Shown here one piece after another: positions 46,378 to 56,945 of a stretch of 57,997 nucleotides of DNA. The notes beneath the pieces were generated by a model. That model was not told the DNA's origin. It made no database searches and saw only the letters and a list, made by a program, of their open reading frames with translations. The stretch covers positions 1 to 57,997 of the forward strand of contig JAUCBJ010007595.1 in assembly GCA_032718475.1 (NCBI GenBank), in the 5' to 3' direction. This stretch comes from Nemertoderma westbladi (lineage: Eukaryota; Xenacoelomorpha; Nemertodermatida; Nemertodermatidae). The position numbers were made by a program, and so were the translations under genes. Each line of letters starts with the position of its first letter. Position 1 is the first letter of the stretch.

Positions 46378-48044
46378 GGGGGGGGGGGGGGGTATAGTAA
46401 TTTTACAACGATTTGGTGGGTTTATGTATTTAGCGTATAACTTTTGAATATATGAATGGTTTTTCTTGAATATAGTCCCATTTCAAAGATAAAAGATGGG
46501 TCATTAACTTAACAAAAAAAAATCCACAATAATTAACGTAATTAGCTTAATTATGCATAAATTAACATAATTAATGAGGACAAATTACGAAACAGTAGAA
46601 ACACGATTTCTCATTTAGTTCTCAATGGATTTTTAAAATTATTTTTTTGTTTTAATGAGAATTGTACCCGCATCAAAGTGAACGAGCAAAATTTTTCTAG
46701 ACCTCAAAGTTTTGGAATTATATCAAATTTTGTGACGCTTCGATGAAAAATTCCGAAATTTTGGGAAAAAGACACCATAACTTTTTTTCTAATTTTTTTT
46801 TCAAAATTCTGTTCGTTCATTTTATTGCACAGTTTCTGAGCATTCCAAACCAAAAAACAGATTGAAAATCGGTTCACAAATGGCGGAGAAAACGTGTTTC
46901 CCATTTTTTCATATGTTCAAAAAATAGTTTTGAGTGAAATCGCTTTAAAGTTCGGTTATAATAATTCAAACCTTCCCGCCATTTTTAGTAATATGGATTT
47001 TTTTCCCTTTTCCTTTGTATAGTATTTTTCGAATCAGTCTTTGGTGCCAATTTTGTACCTAATAAAAGTAACAAACAAAAACAAATTGGCAAAAAAACAA
47101 AATTGATTTTAACAATATTTAGCAGTGATGAAAGAAAGCCTTCGCGCAGCACGAGAAATTAAGTGAAGCTTTATTTATAGAACAAATATTACTTTTTTAT
47201 TAGAATATTAGAGTATTACACATATGACTAACATGAAACTTGAATTAAGACTAATACAAAACAAAATAAGTAGTTCTGAAATCATTTACTAGAGGATAGA
47301 TGTTAACTTTTTATTACTATTAAGAAAAGTTAACTTTTCCCCACTCTGGAATAAAACGCTACTTTTCATATTTTAGTTTTCACAATTTTTAACAATATTC
47401 AAAGTTTTCACTAGACAACAATTTTTCTGTTAGGGTTTTTCTGGATGGTGATTTCATTTCCAATGACAGTTTTTTCGTTTGATGGCAGCCAAACTGTATG
47501 TTTGGTTATCCGACTGTCAGTAATATTTTGACAGACTGACTGACAGACCGACATCCACAAAGACAGACACGGCGTCGTCAAATGTAAAAACTGACTTCAG
47601 AAATGAAATCTCTGCCCAAGAAAACCCTTAGAACGGAAATTTTAGCTGGGTTGCGTGCTTGAATACATTTTGACAGACTGACCGACAGACAGACAAATGT
47701 ACAGACAGACATATAGCAGTCTAGATTCTGCAAAATATTAGAACTGACTCGGGAAATTAAGTTACCGAATTAAAACACGGTAACAAAAGTTATAGTTATA
47801 GTAGCTATAGTTATAGTAGTATATGGAGTGCTTTCTTAGACTACGTCAGGCAAACCGACAGGTGCTTTATAATAATTTTGATCAGACAGACCGACATACG
47901 GTTAGAAAATCCGCCACAACTCGAGAAGTTAAATAGATCTCGCCAAGCCGTTTTCAGATTTAAAATCCTCATAAAATTCTGCTCTTGATGAAATTATAAA
48001 AAAAAAATCAAATTTTTTGACCAAAATTACTATACCCCCCCCCC
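46378..48044. mobile_element. 1.67-kb TTAA element with G-run TIRs
   Basis: Flanked by TTAA (46374-46377 and 48045-48048). Terminal inverted repeats are a G run plus TATAGTAATTTT and the complement AAAATTACTATA plus a C run. The empty site is seen at 54778-54784 and in the other units. Inside, 47433-47631 holds a CTGT/ACAG inverted-repeat element. No transposase ORF, so non-autonomous. Confidence 0.85.
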
Positions 48045-48121
48045 TTAAATTGCTGTGATGAACGACCTTATTTATTTTGCAATTTTCCTTGGGGCCAATT
48101 TTTTGTTTGGCGGCTAAGTAT

Positions 48122-48205
48122 AATTGCGGGGAAATTGTCCGAGGGGAAATATTCCTGGGAGCAATTGTCCTGCGGCAGGCAATTGTCCGGGGGCAATTGT
48201 CCGGG
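48122..48205 (+). repeat. GGGGCAATTGTCC array upstream of exon C3
   Basis: Same as in units 1 and 2; here directly after the 1.67-kb TTAA element. Confidence 0.85.
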
Positions 48206-48425
48206 TTGCCGATCTTCATCACGTCGTCCAGTGCACTGCAACATTTCGGAAACGTCAATCCTCCATGCAAATGCTGGGACGGATCCAAAGCCCACTGGAT
48301 AAACTTGAGAATAACTCTAACCCCCAGCCCCCCGAGCACACGCATCCCTTGTTGGGTGCTATACTAACATTTTTGTTATATATATATTTTTTTAATATTA
48401 ATACATATTATTTTATTCACTATAG

Positions 48426-48470
48426 ATACTACCACGGATAATTCTGTATCAGCTACCACTACCCAAACGG
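48426..48470 (+). CDS. micro-exon C3 (45 nt)
   Basis: ATTCACTATAG| and ACGG|GTTAGT; encodes TTTDNSVSATTTQT. Confidence 0.6.
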
Positions 48471-48995
48471 GTTAGTATACCATCTGTTATTGTTTTATGT
48501 TATACAATAAGAAACAAAATGTCGATTAGTGGGCAAATCTCCACTCTATAGAGTTTGCACTATTCGCGCAATGTGGTGATGTATGGACATAACCTACTAT
48601 AGATACGACCCGCCAAGCTGCTTTAGTGGGCCAGTTATTTCTCTTAGATAAAACCCCTGAAACAATACGTCTAGTGCGTCGAAAGTACTTGTCCCTAACT
48701 AAAATTATGTCCTCTTTCAGATGAGACAAATAAAAATTTAATAGCTCCAGTAGTTTTCGAGATATGAGGAGTACATGGCACCCATACCATATCAGCACTT
48801 TTCGGAATTGATAAAATTACTCAAAATACATCACCCTTCAAGACGTTGGTATTGCCATTAACCCTTTCGGTACGGATTCTACATGAATGTTTAGCCCCCA
48901 GGACCTGAATAAATTTGAGCAAAACCAAATTTTTTAATTTGTTAAATAATAATGTCGTAATAAGTATAACTACATACTTTACATTTTCATCCCTA

Positions 48996-49651
48996 GGGGT
49001 TTTCCTGGTCGCTGATTTCATTTCTGATGTCAGTTTTTACGACTGACCAACTCTAAGATGTCTGTGTCTGTATGTATGTCTGTTTGTCTGTCAGTCTGTC
49101 AATAAATAAGGAAGCATACTATGTAATAAAAAAATTCGCCAGGGGGGTTTTCCAGGTCTCTGATTTCATTTCTGATGTCAGTTTTTAGGACTGACCAACT
49201 CTAGGCTATCTTTGTCTGTATGTATGTCTGTTTTTAGGACTGACCAACTCTAGGCTATCTTTGTCTGTATGTATTTCTGTTTGTCTGTCTGTCTGTCAAA
49301 AAATAATGAAGCATATTTTGGAATAAAAGCATTCGCCATGGGGGTTTTCCAGGTCGCTGATTTCATTTCTGATGGCAGTATCTACAACTGACCAACACTA
49401 GGATGTATGTACGTCTGTGTCTGTATATGAAAACTAACAGAAATGAAATCAACGCCACACAGGAAAACCTCTTGTGAACGTGCTTTATATATTACATGGT
49501 TTATTCCAATCTTGAACAGACAAACCGACAGACAAACGACAGAGAAACGACAAACCGAGAGACAAATAGACGTACATACAGTCACGCAGTCACGTGAGTC
49601 GAGCAGGCGTGAAAACTGGCATCATAAATGAAATCAACGAACAGGAAAACC
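48996..49651. repeat. CTGT/ACAG inverted-repeat element before exon A6
   Basis: As before A4, with one further local duplication of a 55-bp block (TTTTTAGGACTGACCAACTC and onwards) near 49180-49270. Confidence 0.75.
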
Positions 49652-49790
49652 TCTGTTGAAAGTAGTGCTATCAACATCAGAGGACATACGTCAGAAATTA
49701 CCTTTCGACTAGTTGCGTGTTATACTAACATTTTTGTTATGTATATTTTTAAATGCTTAATAGTAATACTTATTATTTTATTCATTATAG

Positions 49791-49847
49791 TTACTACATC
49801 TACCATGGATAATTCTGTATCGGATACCACTACCCATACCCAATCGG
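49791..49847 (+). CDS. micro-exon A6 (57 nt)
   Basis: Same peptide as A2 with a silent ACG to ACA change. Standard splice strings. Confidence 0.62.
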
Positions 49848-50245
49848 GTTAGTATTCCATCTTGTATTGTTTTATGTTATACAAAACTGCTCCTATCTGG
49901 TCAGCTCCACTACTTGAGATACATATCGTTCTAACCTTAGCTGTATAATCAGTAATAATCAGCTTGAGGGATGTTTGCTGACATCAGAATGATGTATTGT
50001 GTTACTATGCAAACTGTCAGATTCTAGTCGGCATCGTTCTGGTAGAGGGATAACAGTTTGCACCAACTGTGAGTGTAGATCGATGGCCGGTCTTGCATTG
50101 CTTGAAATCTGCAAAAATGACTTAAAACTGGACACCAGTTGATTTTTACACAATATAGCTCAGGATTAATTTACCTTTAGACAAACTTATGCTAAGATTT
50201 TTGTTATATTTTTAAATTTTAAGTAGAAACTTTTATTCATTATAG

Positions 50246-50290
50246 ATACTACCATGGATAATTCTGTAGCGACTACCAATACCCATGCGG
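50246..50290 (+). CDS. micro-exon B5 (45 nt)
   Basis: The Pro codon CCG of B1-B4 is GCG (Ala): TTMDNSVATTNTHA. Standard splice strings. Confidence 0.62.
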
Positions 50291-50420
50291 GTTAGTTTTA
50301 TTCCAACTCGTATTGTTTTATGTTATATAACAAAATGAATGTTCAACCAAAATGACGATTAGTGGGTTTCTTGTTAAAATAAATCGCCACTCTAGAGTTT
50401 GTACTTTTCGGGCAATGTGG

Positions 50421-51930
50421 TCAGGCCCGTATGGTGATCATAATATCTGGGGGGGCAGAGGCCAAATCTGGGGGGGCAAACCCATAACTGGGATTAGGGG
50501 AGCATACAAAAAAGTGAGAGTTAATTTAGTACATAAAGTAAAATCAATATTGTTGAATGATAGGGGTGTGGGGCGAGCCACGAAGTTGGCGGAGCCTTGG
50601 CGAATTGACACTGTTAAGGAGAATGTCAATAGAGGCAAATAGTTTTTGACGTAACTATTTTGACATTAAATAACTTTGTCAGATTTAAAGCTGTCGAATT
50701 GAAAATTTGTAGGCATAAATATGTCCAAAACTTGACATTATTTAGCGACTTTTCACCCCAACAGTTCAACAGTCTCCCGCTAGATGGCTACATATCTATA
50801 CATTAAATGTCCTCCCATTTCTTTGCTTTTAATCCGTTCAACCTGAAACTTGACAGAATTGTACTCGACCATTAGCTGTGTCATTTAAACTTTTTCTGAG
50901 GTCTTAACCCTTCGTTTCTCAAACAGATGATTCCTTTGAGGTCAATTTTGACCTCAGGTAAATGAGAGGGTTGGGGTGGTCCAAAAAAAACGTGTTGTCG
51001 AATTTAAACTCAGTTTGCACATCAGAAGTCATAAAATGAGCCCAAACTTCGATAGATACCAAAATTTTGATTTGGGGATGACAGGAAATATTCCCAGAGG
51101 TACATGGCCAGTTCCCGCCCTTGGCGCAAGTGAGTCATATTCCCAATTTTTGTGATGATCAACTTCTATTATTCCTACTGCATTGATATTTATGCTCAAT
51201 AGAACCGCAATGACAGATTTAGATCGTGTAGACACCTTCAATACAAGCATAGAGCGAATAGTTTTTGAGATATTGCAGATATTCTGAAGTCCGGCACAAA
51301 TCAAAATTAGCGCCTTGATGCGATATTGACAAATACCGGACAAATATCTTAAAACCTATTCGCTCTATGCTTGTTTTGAAGGTGTCTACAACAACTAAAT
51401 CGGTCATTGCGGTTCTAAATGAGCATAATATCAATGCAGTAGGAATACTAGAAGTTGATCATCACAAAAATGGGGAATATGACTCACTTGTGCCAAGGGC
51501 GGGAACTGGCCATGTGCCTGTGGGAATATTTTCTGTCATCCCCAAATCCAAATTTTGGTATCTACAGTACATATCTAAGTTTGGGCCCATTTGATGACAT
51601 CTGATTTGCGAACTGAGTTGAAATTCAAAAAAAGTTCCTTGTTGATATTGATAATGGTACAGGTACAAAACACGATGTGGTGAAATTTGACCTCAATGTC
51701 AATATGTGTAGGCCCCTATAAATTGTAAAATTGAATAGACCCCCTTGCAGATTTTTACATTTTTGTTTTTCTAATTGAGAAGTACTATAAAATAATAAAT
51801 GTCACAAAATTTCGAGATAAAATATCAATGTGTGATAAAATTGTGTAAGTTTAAATCTTCGATGGGTCAAAAATGACCACAAAGAGAGCACAAGGGTTAA
51901 ATCGACTGCAGTTCTTAAGCCTGCCTCTAG
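50421..51930. other. replacement segment where an A exon is missing
   Basis: The unit's normal intron stops after GGGCAATGTGG and resumes near CTCTAGTCGGCATC. Between them lies foreign DNA starting CAGGCCCGTATGG, plus the MITE below. The whole upstream intron and exon of the second A are gone. A short ORF at 50352-50642 crosses the junction and is not supported. Confidence 0.7.
50908..51896. mobile_element. piggyBac-like MITE with long internal inverted repeat
   Basis: Flanked by TTAA (50904-50907, 51897-51900) with ends CCCTT and AAGGG, and near-terminal TTTGACCTC and TTTTTGACCCATC-type strings, as in non-autonomous piggyBac elements. An inner inverted repeat runs from about 51000-51280 to 51345-51630 with roughly 80-85% matching by eye. 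No transposase ORF. Confidence 0.8.
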
Positions 51931-52174
51931 CCTCTAGTCGGCATCTTTCTGGTAGAGGAATTACGGTTTGCACCACCTGAGTGTAGATCGATGCCCGGTC
52001 TTCTTCAACCGTTGCGTTGCCTGAAATCTGCAAAAATGACTTAAAACTGGACACCAGTTGATTTTTACACAATATAGCTCAGGATTAAATTACCTTTAGA
52101 CAAACTAATGACAAGTTATGCTAAGATTTTTGTTATATTTTTAAATTTTAAGTAGAAACTTTTATTCATTATAG

Positions 52175-52219
52175 ATACTACCATGGATAATTCTGTAGCG
52201 ACTACCAATACCCATGCGG
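52175..52219 (+). CDS. micro-exon B6 (45 nt)
   Basis: Identical to B5. Preceded by TTTTATTCATTATAG, followed by GTTAGT; its partner A exon is absent. Confidence 0.62.
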
Positions 52220-52377
52220 GTTAGTTTTATTCCAACTCGTATTGTTTTATGTTATATAACAAAATGAATGTTCAACCAAAATGACGATTAGTGGGTTTCT
52301 TGTTAAAAAAAATCACCAATCTAGAGTTTGTACTTTTCGCGCAAGGTGGTGATGTGTGAACATTTTTATGGAACTAG

Positions 52378-52583
52378 GACAATTGTCCCCCGGACAATTG
52401 CCCCCCGAACCATACCCCACGGACCATTGCCCCCGGACCATTGCCGCCGGACCATTGCCCCCGGACAATTGCCTCCCAAGGACAATTGGCCCCCGGACAT
52501 TTTACCCCCAGACAATTGCCCTCCGGACAATTTCACCCGACAATTGCCCCTCCGGACAATGGCCCCTGGATATTTGCTCCCCG
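52378..52583 (+). repeat. shortened CCGGACAATTGCCCC array downstream of exon B6
   Basis: About 14 motif copies; roughly 95 bp shorter than the arrays of units 1 and 2 through an internal deletion. Confidence 0.88.
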
Positions 52584-52694
52584 GTCAATTATCCCCAATA
52601 TTTTATTTAATGAATATATTTTTAATTATTAATTTTTTTTAAATAATTATAAATATTTATTAATTTAATTATTTTAACTATTAATTTTTAATTC

Positions 52695-54471
52695 TGAAGC
52701 AATTACAACTGCTCACATACAGCAACAATCAAGACTTACCTGGCAAACTGTAAATGAGGTATCTGGTCGGAAAAGTTGTGCAAAGGGGCGCCTCAAAGCC
52801 GATAGTCCTGAAGAACGTGTTGGGAAGTGGAAAAATCACTTCAGCAAATTGCTTGGGCAGCCACCAAACATCGAGGTCAGCCCTACAAGGAAAATATATG
52901 ACAAGACACTACCTATAGAAACAGGGGACTTCACAACTGCCGAACTCCAAAGAAGCATTAAAAGCATGTCCAATAATAAAGCGAGTGGATTAGATGAAAT
53001 CCCAGCGGAGGTATGGAAAACCGGAGTGCTAAACAGACCATTATTGAATGTTTGCAACCGGATGTTAAAAGGGGAAAAGCCACCACCAATTTGGACTAAA
53101 GGTCAACTAAAGCCTCTCCCCAAGAAAGGAGACCTCGGCATACCAACAAAATATCGTGGGATCTGTCTGCTTGTGGTAGCTGCCAAAATATACAATAAAA
53201 TGATTCTATATAGGATTAGGCCTCACATAGAGAAACTACTGCGTAAGAGCCAAAACGGATTTCGACCAAGTAGATCAACAATAGCTCAGATACTTGCACT
53301 ACGGAGACTGATTGAAGAAACTCCCAAAGAATCTCAAAATATCTCCCAAAAATGAATCTAATGTCAAAGAATCTCCCCGCTGTCATGACTTTTGTGGACT
53401 TCGAGAAGGCATTCGACTCCATCCATAGAGGTAAAATGCTTGAAATCCTAAGAGCTTATGGAATACCAGAAGTAATTGTTGCTGGCATTGGATTGTTATA
53501 TTGTGACACAGAAGCGCAGGTACTCTCACCAGATGGTGAAACTGAGTTTTTCTCAATCCTGGCTGGCGTACTGCAAGGTGACACATTAGCACCATTACTA
53601 TTTGTAATTGTGCTGGATTACGCAATGAGGACGGCCACAAAGGGTGAAGACCTGGGATTCACACTTCAAGAACACAGAAGTAGTAGATATCCGGCAACTA
53701 CAGTCACAGACACCGACTTTGCGGATGACATCGTCCTGCTCTCTAATACCCTAGCAGATGCACAGCTTCTACTAAATAAAGTGGAGAGGGCTGCTAAGGA
53801 AGTTGGATTGCATATAAATGCTATAAAGACCGAATTCATGACCTTTAATGTTGATGGAAACTTGACAACCATTGATAATAATCAACTAAGGAAGGTCGAT
53901 GACTTCCAGTACCTTGGATCATGGATAGAGAGTAGCAAAAAGGACATAGAAGTTAGGAAAGCAAAGGCTTGGGTAGCTCTATCAAAAATGGATACCATCT
54001 GGAAATCAGATCTCTCCAGGCACCTGAAGACTAAGTTCTTTCGAGCAACAGTGGAAAGTGTATTTTTATATGGGGGTGAGACCTGGACACTGACTAAATC
54101 ACTTGAACAACGAATTGATGGTTGCTACACAAGACTACTAAGGGCAGCCCTAAACATGAGCTGGAGACAACACATGACAAACGCCGAGCTTTATGGTACA
54201 ATACCACCTGTATCAACCACCCTCCGTGAACGCAGATTAAGATTCAGTGGGCACTGCTGGCGAAGTAAAGACGAGGTCATACCAGATCTACTTTTCTGGC
54301 AACCAACTCATGGAAAGCGTAGTCGTGGACGACCGGCCATAACATATATAGATCAACTTGAAAGGGATACTGAACTTAGGAGAAACGAAATTGCGACAAC
54401 TATGGAGAATCGGGAAGCCTGGAAGGATCTCATTTCCACTGTCCGAGTTCGCTCTACCTAGTAGTAGTAGT
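52695..54471 (+). mobile_element. 5'-truncated duplicate of the LINE
   Basis: Matches 37616-39339 closely and has the same 3' junction, (TAG)n then AAACACTTCT. The left breakpoint joins flank ATTCT to LINE GAAGC, removing the 5' part and about 190 bp of host intron. It is therefore a duplicated copy of the unit-1 insertion, not a second retrotransposition. Confidence 0.9.
52849..54461 (+). pseudogene. LINE reverse transcriptase remnant
   Basis: RT without endonuclease. It carries CAA where the first copy has TAA, and retains the 23 nt the first copy lost, so motif B, FADD and the C-terminal GHCWRS region read in one frame from 53352. An insertion near 53314-53360 (CCCAAAGAATCTCAAAATAT and more) brings a stop at 53353-53355 and breaks the frame before motif A. 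Confidence 0.85.
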
Positions 54472-54855
54472 AAACACTTCTAAACTATAATTTTTTTGAT
54501 TTTCTCGAAAAATCCAAGATTTTTTCTCTAACAATTTAATTTAATCACCATTTCTAAACTTTTAATTTTATGTGTTTTTCAAAGTATGCACGATTTAAAT
54601 TTGATTGTCTTTATGCTAGCTATAGTTTTTTATGACATAATTTATTTTTATTGTAATTAATTACTTCAATTGGAAAATATCGAAATTATTGAGCACATAA
54701 ATAAGCAAACATTGATGTTTTATTAAATATAAATCGGACTTAGCTATATAAAATTATTGTTTAATGTTGTAAGGAAGACTAAATTGCTGTGATGAACGAC
54801 CTTATTTATTTTGCAATTTTCCTTGGGGCCAATTTTTTGTTTGGCGGCTAAGTAT

Positions 54856-54939
54856 AATTGCGGGGAAATTGTCCGAGGGGAAATATTCCTGGGAGCAATT
54901 GTCCTGCCGCAGGCAATTGTCCGGGGGCAATTGTCCGGG
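54856..54939 (+). repeat. GGGGCAATTGTCC array upstream of exon C4
   Basis: Same as in the other units with CTGCCGCAGG in place of CTGCGGCAGG. Confidence 0.85.
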
Positions 54940-55158
54940 TTGCCGATCTTCATCACGTCGTCCAGTGCACTGCAACATTTCGGAAACGTCAATCCTCCAT
55001 GCAAATGCTGGGACGGATCCAAAGCCCACTGGATAAACTTGAGAATAACTCTAACCCCCAGCCCCCCGAGCACACGCATCCCTTGTTGGGTGCTATACTA
55101 ACATTTTTGTTATATATATTTTTTTAAATATTAATACATATTATTTTATTCACTATAG

Positions 55159-55203
55159 ATACTACCACGGATAATTCTGTATCAGCTACCACTACCCAAG
55201 CGG
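55159..55203 (+). CDS. micro-exon C4 (45 nt)
   Basis: ATTCACTATAG| and GCGG|GTTAGT; encodes TTTDNSVSATTTQA, a third choice at the last residue. Confidence 0.6.
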
Positions 55204-55725
55204 GTTAGTATACCATCTGTTATTGTTTTATGTTATACAATAAGAAACAAAATGTCGATTAGTGGGCAAATCTCCACTCTATAGAGTTTGCACTATTCGC
55301 GCAATGTGTTGATGTATAGACATAACCTACTATAGATACGACCCGCCAAGCTGCTTTAGTGGGTCAGTTATTTCTCTTAGATAAAACCCCTGAAACAATA
55401 CGTCTAGTGCGTCGAAAGTACTTGTCCCTAACTAAAATTATGTCCTCTTTCAGATGAGACAAATAAAAATTGAATAGCTCCAGTAGTTTTCGAGATATGA
55501 GGAGTAGATGGCACCCATACCATATCAGCACTTTTCGGAATTGATAAAATTACTCAAAATACATCACCCTTCAAGACGTTGGTATTGATTGCCATTAACC
55601 CTTTCGGTACGGATTCTACATTAATGTTTAGCCCCCAGGACCTGAATAAATTTGAGCAAAACCAAATTTGTTAAATAATAATGTCGTAATAAGTATAACT
55701 ACATACTTTACATTTTCATCCCTAT

Positions 55726-56301
55726 GGGTTTTCCTGGTCGCTGATTTCATTTCTGATGTCAGTTTTTACGACTGACCAACTCTAAGATGGCTGTGTCTGT
55801 ATGTATGTCTGTTTGTCTGTCAGTATGTAATAAAAAAATTCGCCAGGGGGGTTTTCCAGGTCTCTGATTTCATTTCTGATGTCAGTTTTTAGGACTGACC
55901 AACTCTAGGCTATCTTTGTCTGTATGTATGTCTGTTTGTCTGTCTGTCAAAAAATAATGAAGCATATTTTGTAATAAAGCATTCGCCATGGGGGTTTTCC
56001 AGGTCGCTGATTTCATTTCTAATGGCAGTATCTACAACTGACCAACACTAGGATGTATGTGTCTGTGTCTGTATGTGAAAACTGACAACAGAAATGAAAT
56101 CAACGCCGCACAGGAAAACCTCTTGTGAAAGTGCTTTATATATCACATTGTTTATTCCAATCTTGAACAGACAAACCGACAGACAAACGACAGAGAAACG
56201 ACAAACCGAGAGACAAATAGATGTACATACAGTCACGCAGTCACGTGAGTCGAGCAGGCGTGAAAACTGGCATCAGAAATGAAATCAACGAAAAGGAAAA
56301 C
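55726..56301. repeat. CTGT/ACAG inverted-repeat element before exon A7
   Basis: As before A4, slightly shortened in the first CTGT block. Confidence 0.75.
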
Positions 56302-56442
56302 CTCTGTTGAAAGTAGTGCTATCAACATCAGAGGACATACGTCAGAAATTACCTTTCGACTAGTTGCGTGTTATACTAACATTTTTGTTATTGTATATTT
56401 TTAAATGTTTAATAGTAATACTTATTATTTTATTCATTATAG

Positions 56443-56499
56443 TTACTACGTCTACCATGGATAATTCTGTATCGGATACCACTACCCATACCCAATCGG
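56443..56499 (+). CDS. micro-exon A7 (57 nt)
   Basis: Sequence identical to A2. The intron just upstream has one extra T (GTTATTGTAT), which leaves exon and splice sites untouched. Confidence 0.62.
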
Positions 56500-56900
56500 G
56501 TTAGTATTCCATCTCGTATTGTTTTATGTTATACAAAACTGCTCCTATCTGGTCAGCTCCACTTATACTTGAGATACATATCGTTCTAACCTTAGCTGTA
56601 TAATCAGTAATAATCAGCTTGAGGGATGTTTGCTGACATCAGAATGATGTATTGTGTTACTATGCAAACTGTCAGATTCTAGTCAGCATCGTTCTGGTAG
56701 AGGGATAACAGTTTGCACCAACTGTGAGTGTAGATCGATGGCCGGTCTTGCATTGCTTGAAATCTGCAAAAATGACTTAAAACTGGACACCAGTTGATTT
56801 TTACACAATATAGCTCAGGATTAATTTACCTTTAGACAAACTTATGCTAAGATTTTTGTTATATTTTTAAATTTTAAGTAGAAACTTTTATTCATTATAG

Positions 56901-56945
56901 ATACTACCATGGATAATTCTGTAGCGACTACCAATACCCATGCGG
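56901..56945 (+). CDS. micro-exon B7 (45 nt)
   Basis: Identical to B5. Last block in the window. Confidence 0.62.

Larger units (their letters stand above)
39650..48046 (+). repeat. five-exon tandem unit 2 (C2-A4-B3-A5-B4)
   Basis: 8,397 bp, same exon order as unit 1. It lacks the LINE after B4 (empty site at about 46066-46082) but has a solo BEL LTR in the C2-A4 intron, a damaged TTAA MITE in the B3-A5 intron and a 1.67-kb TTAA MITE at its right end. Confidence 0.9.
48047..54780 (+). repeat. tandem unit 3 (C3-A6-B5-B6, one A exon lost)
   Basis: 6,734 bp. The second A exon is missing: a 1.5-kb stretch with a piggyBac-like MITE replaces it. After B6 the repeat array is shorter and a 5'-truncated copy of the LINE is present at the same target site as in unit 1. 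Confidence 0.9.

Noticed and set aside
46680-46910. 66-codon minus-strand ORF inside the TTAA element
   Set aside because: No transposase motif, and it is isolated in AT-rich sequence.
50352-50642. 96-codon ORF
   Set aside because: It spans the junction of intron and inserted DNA and has a non-protein-like composition.
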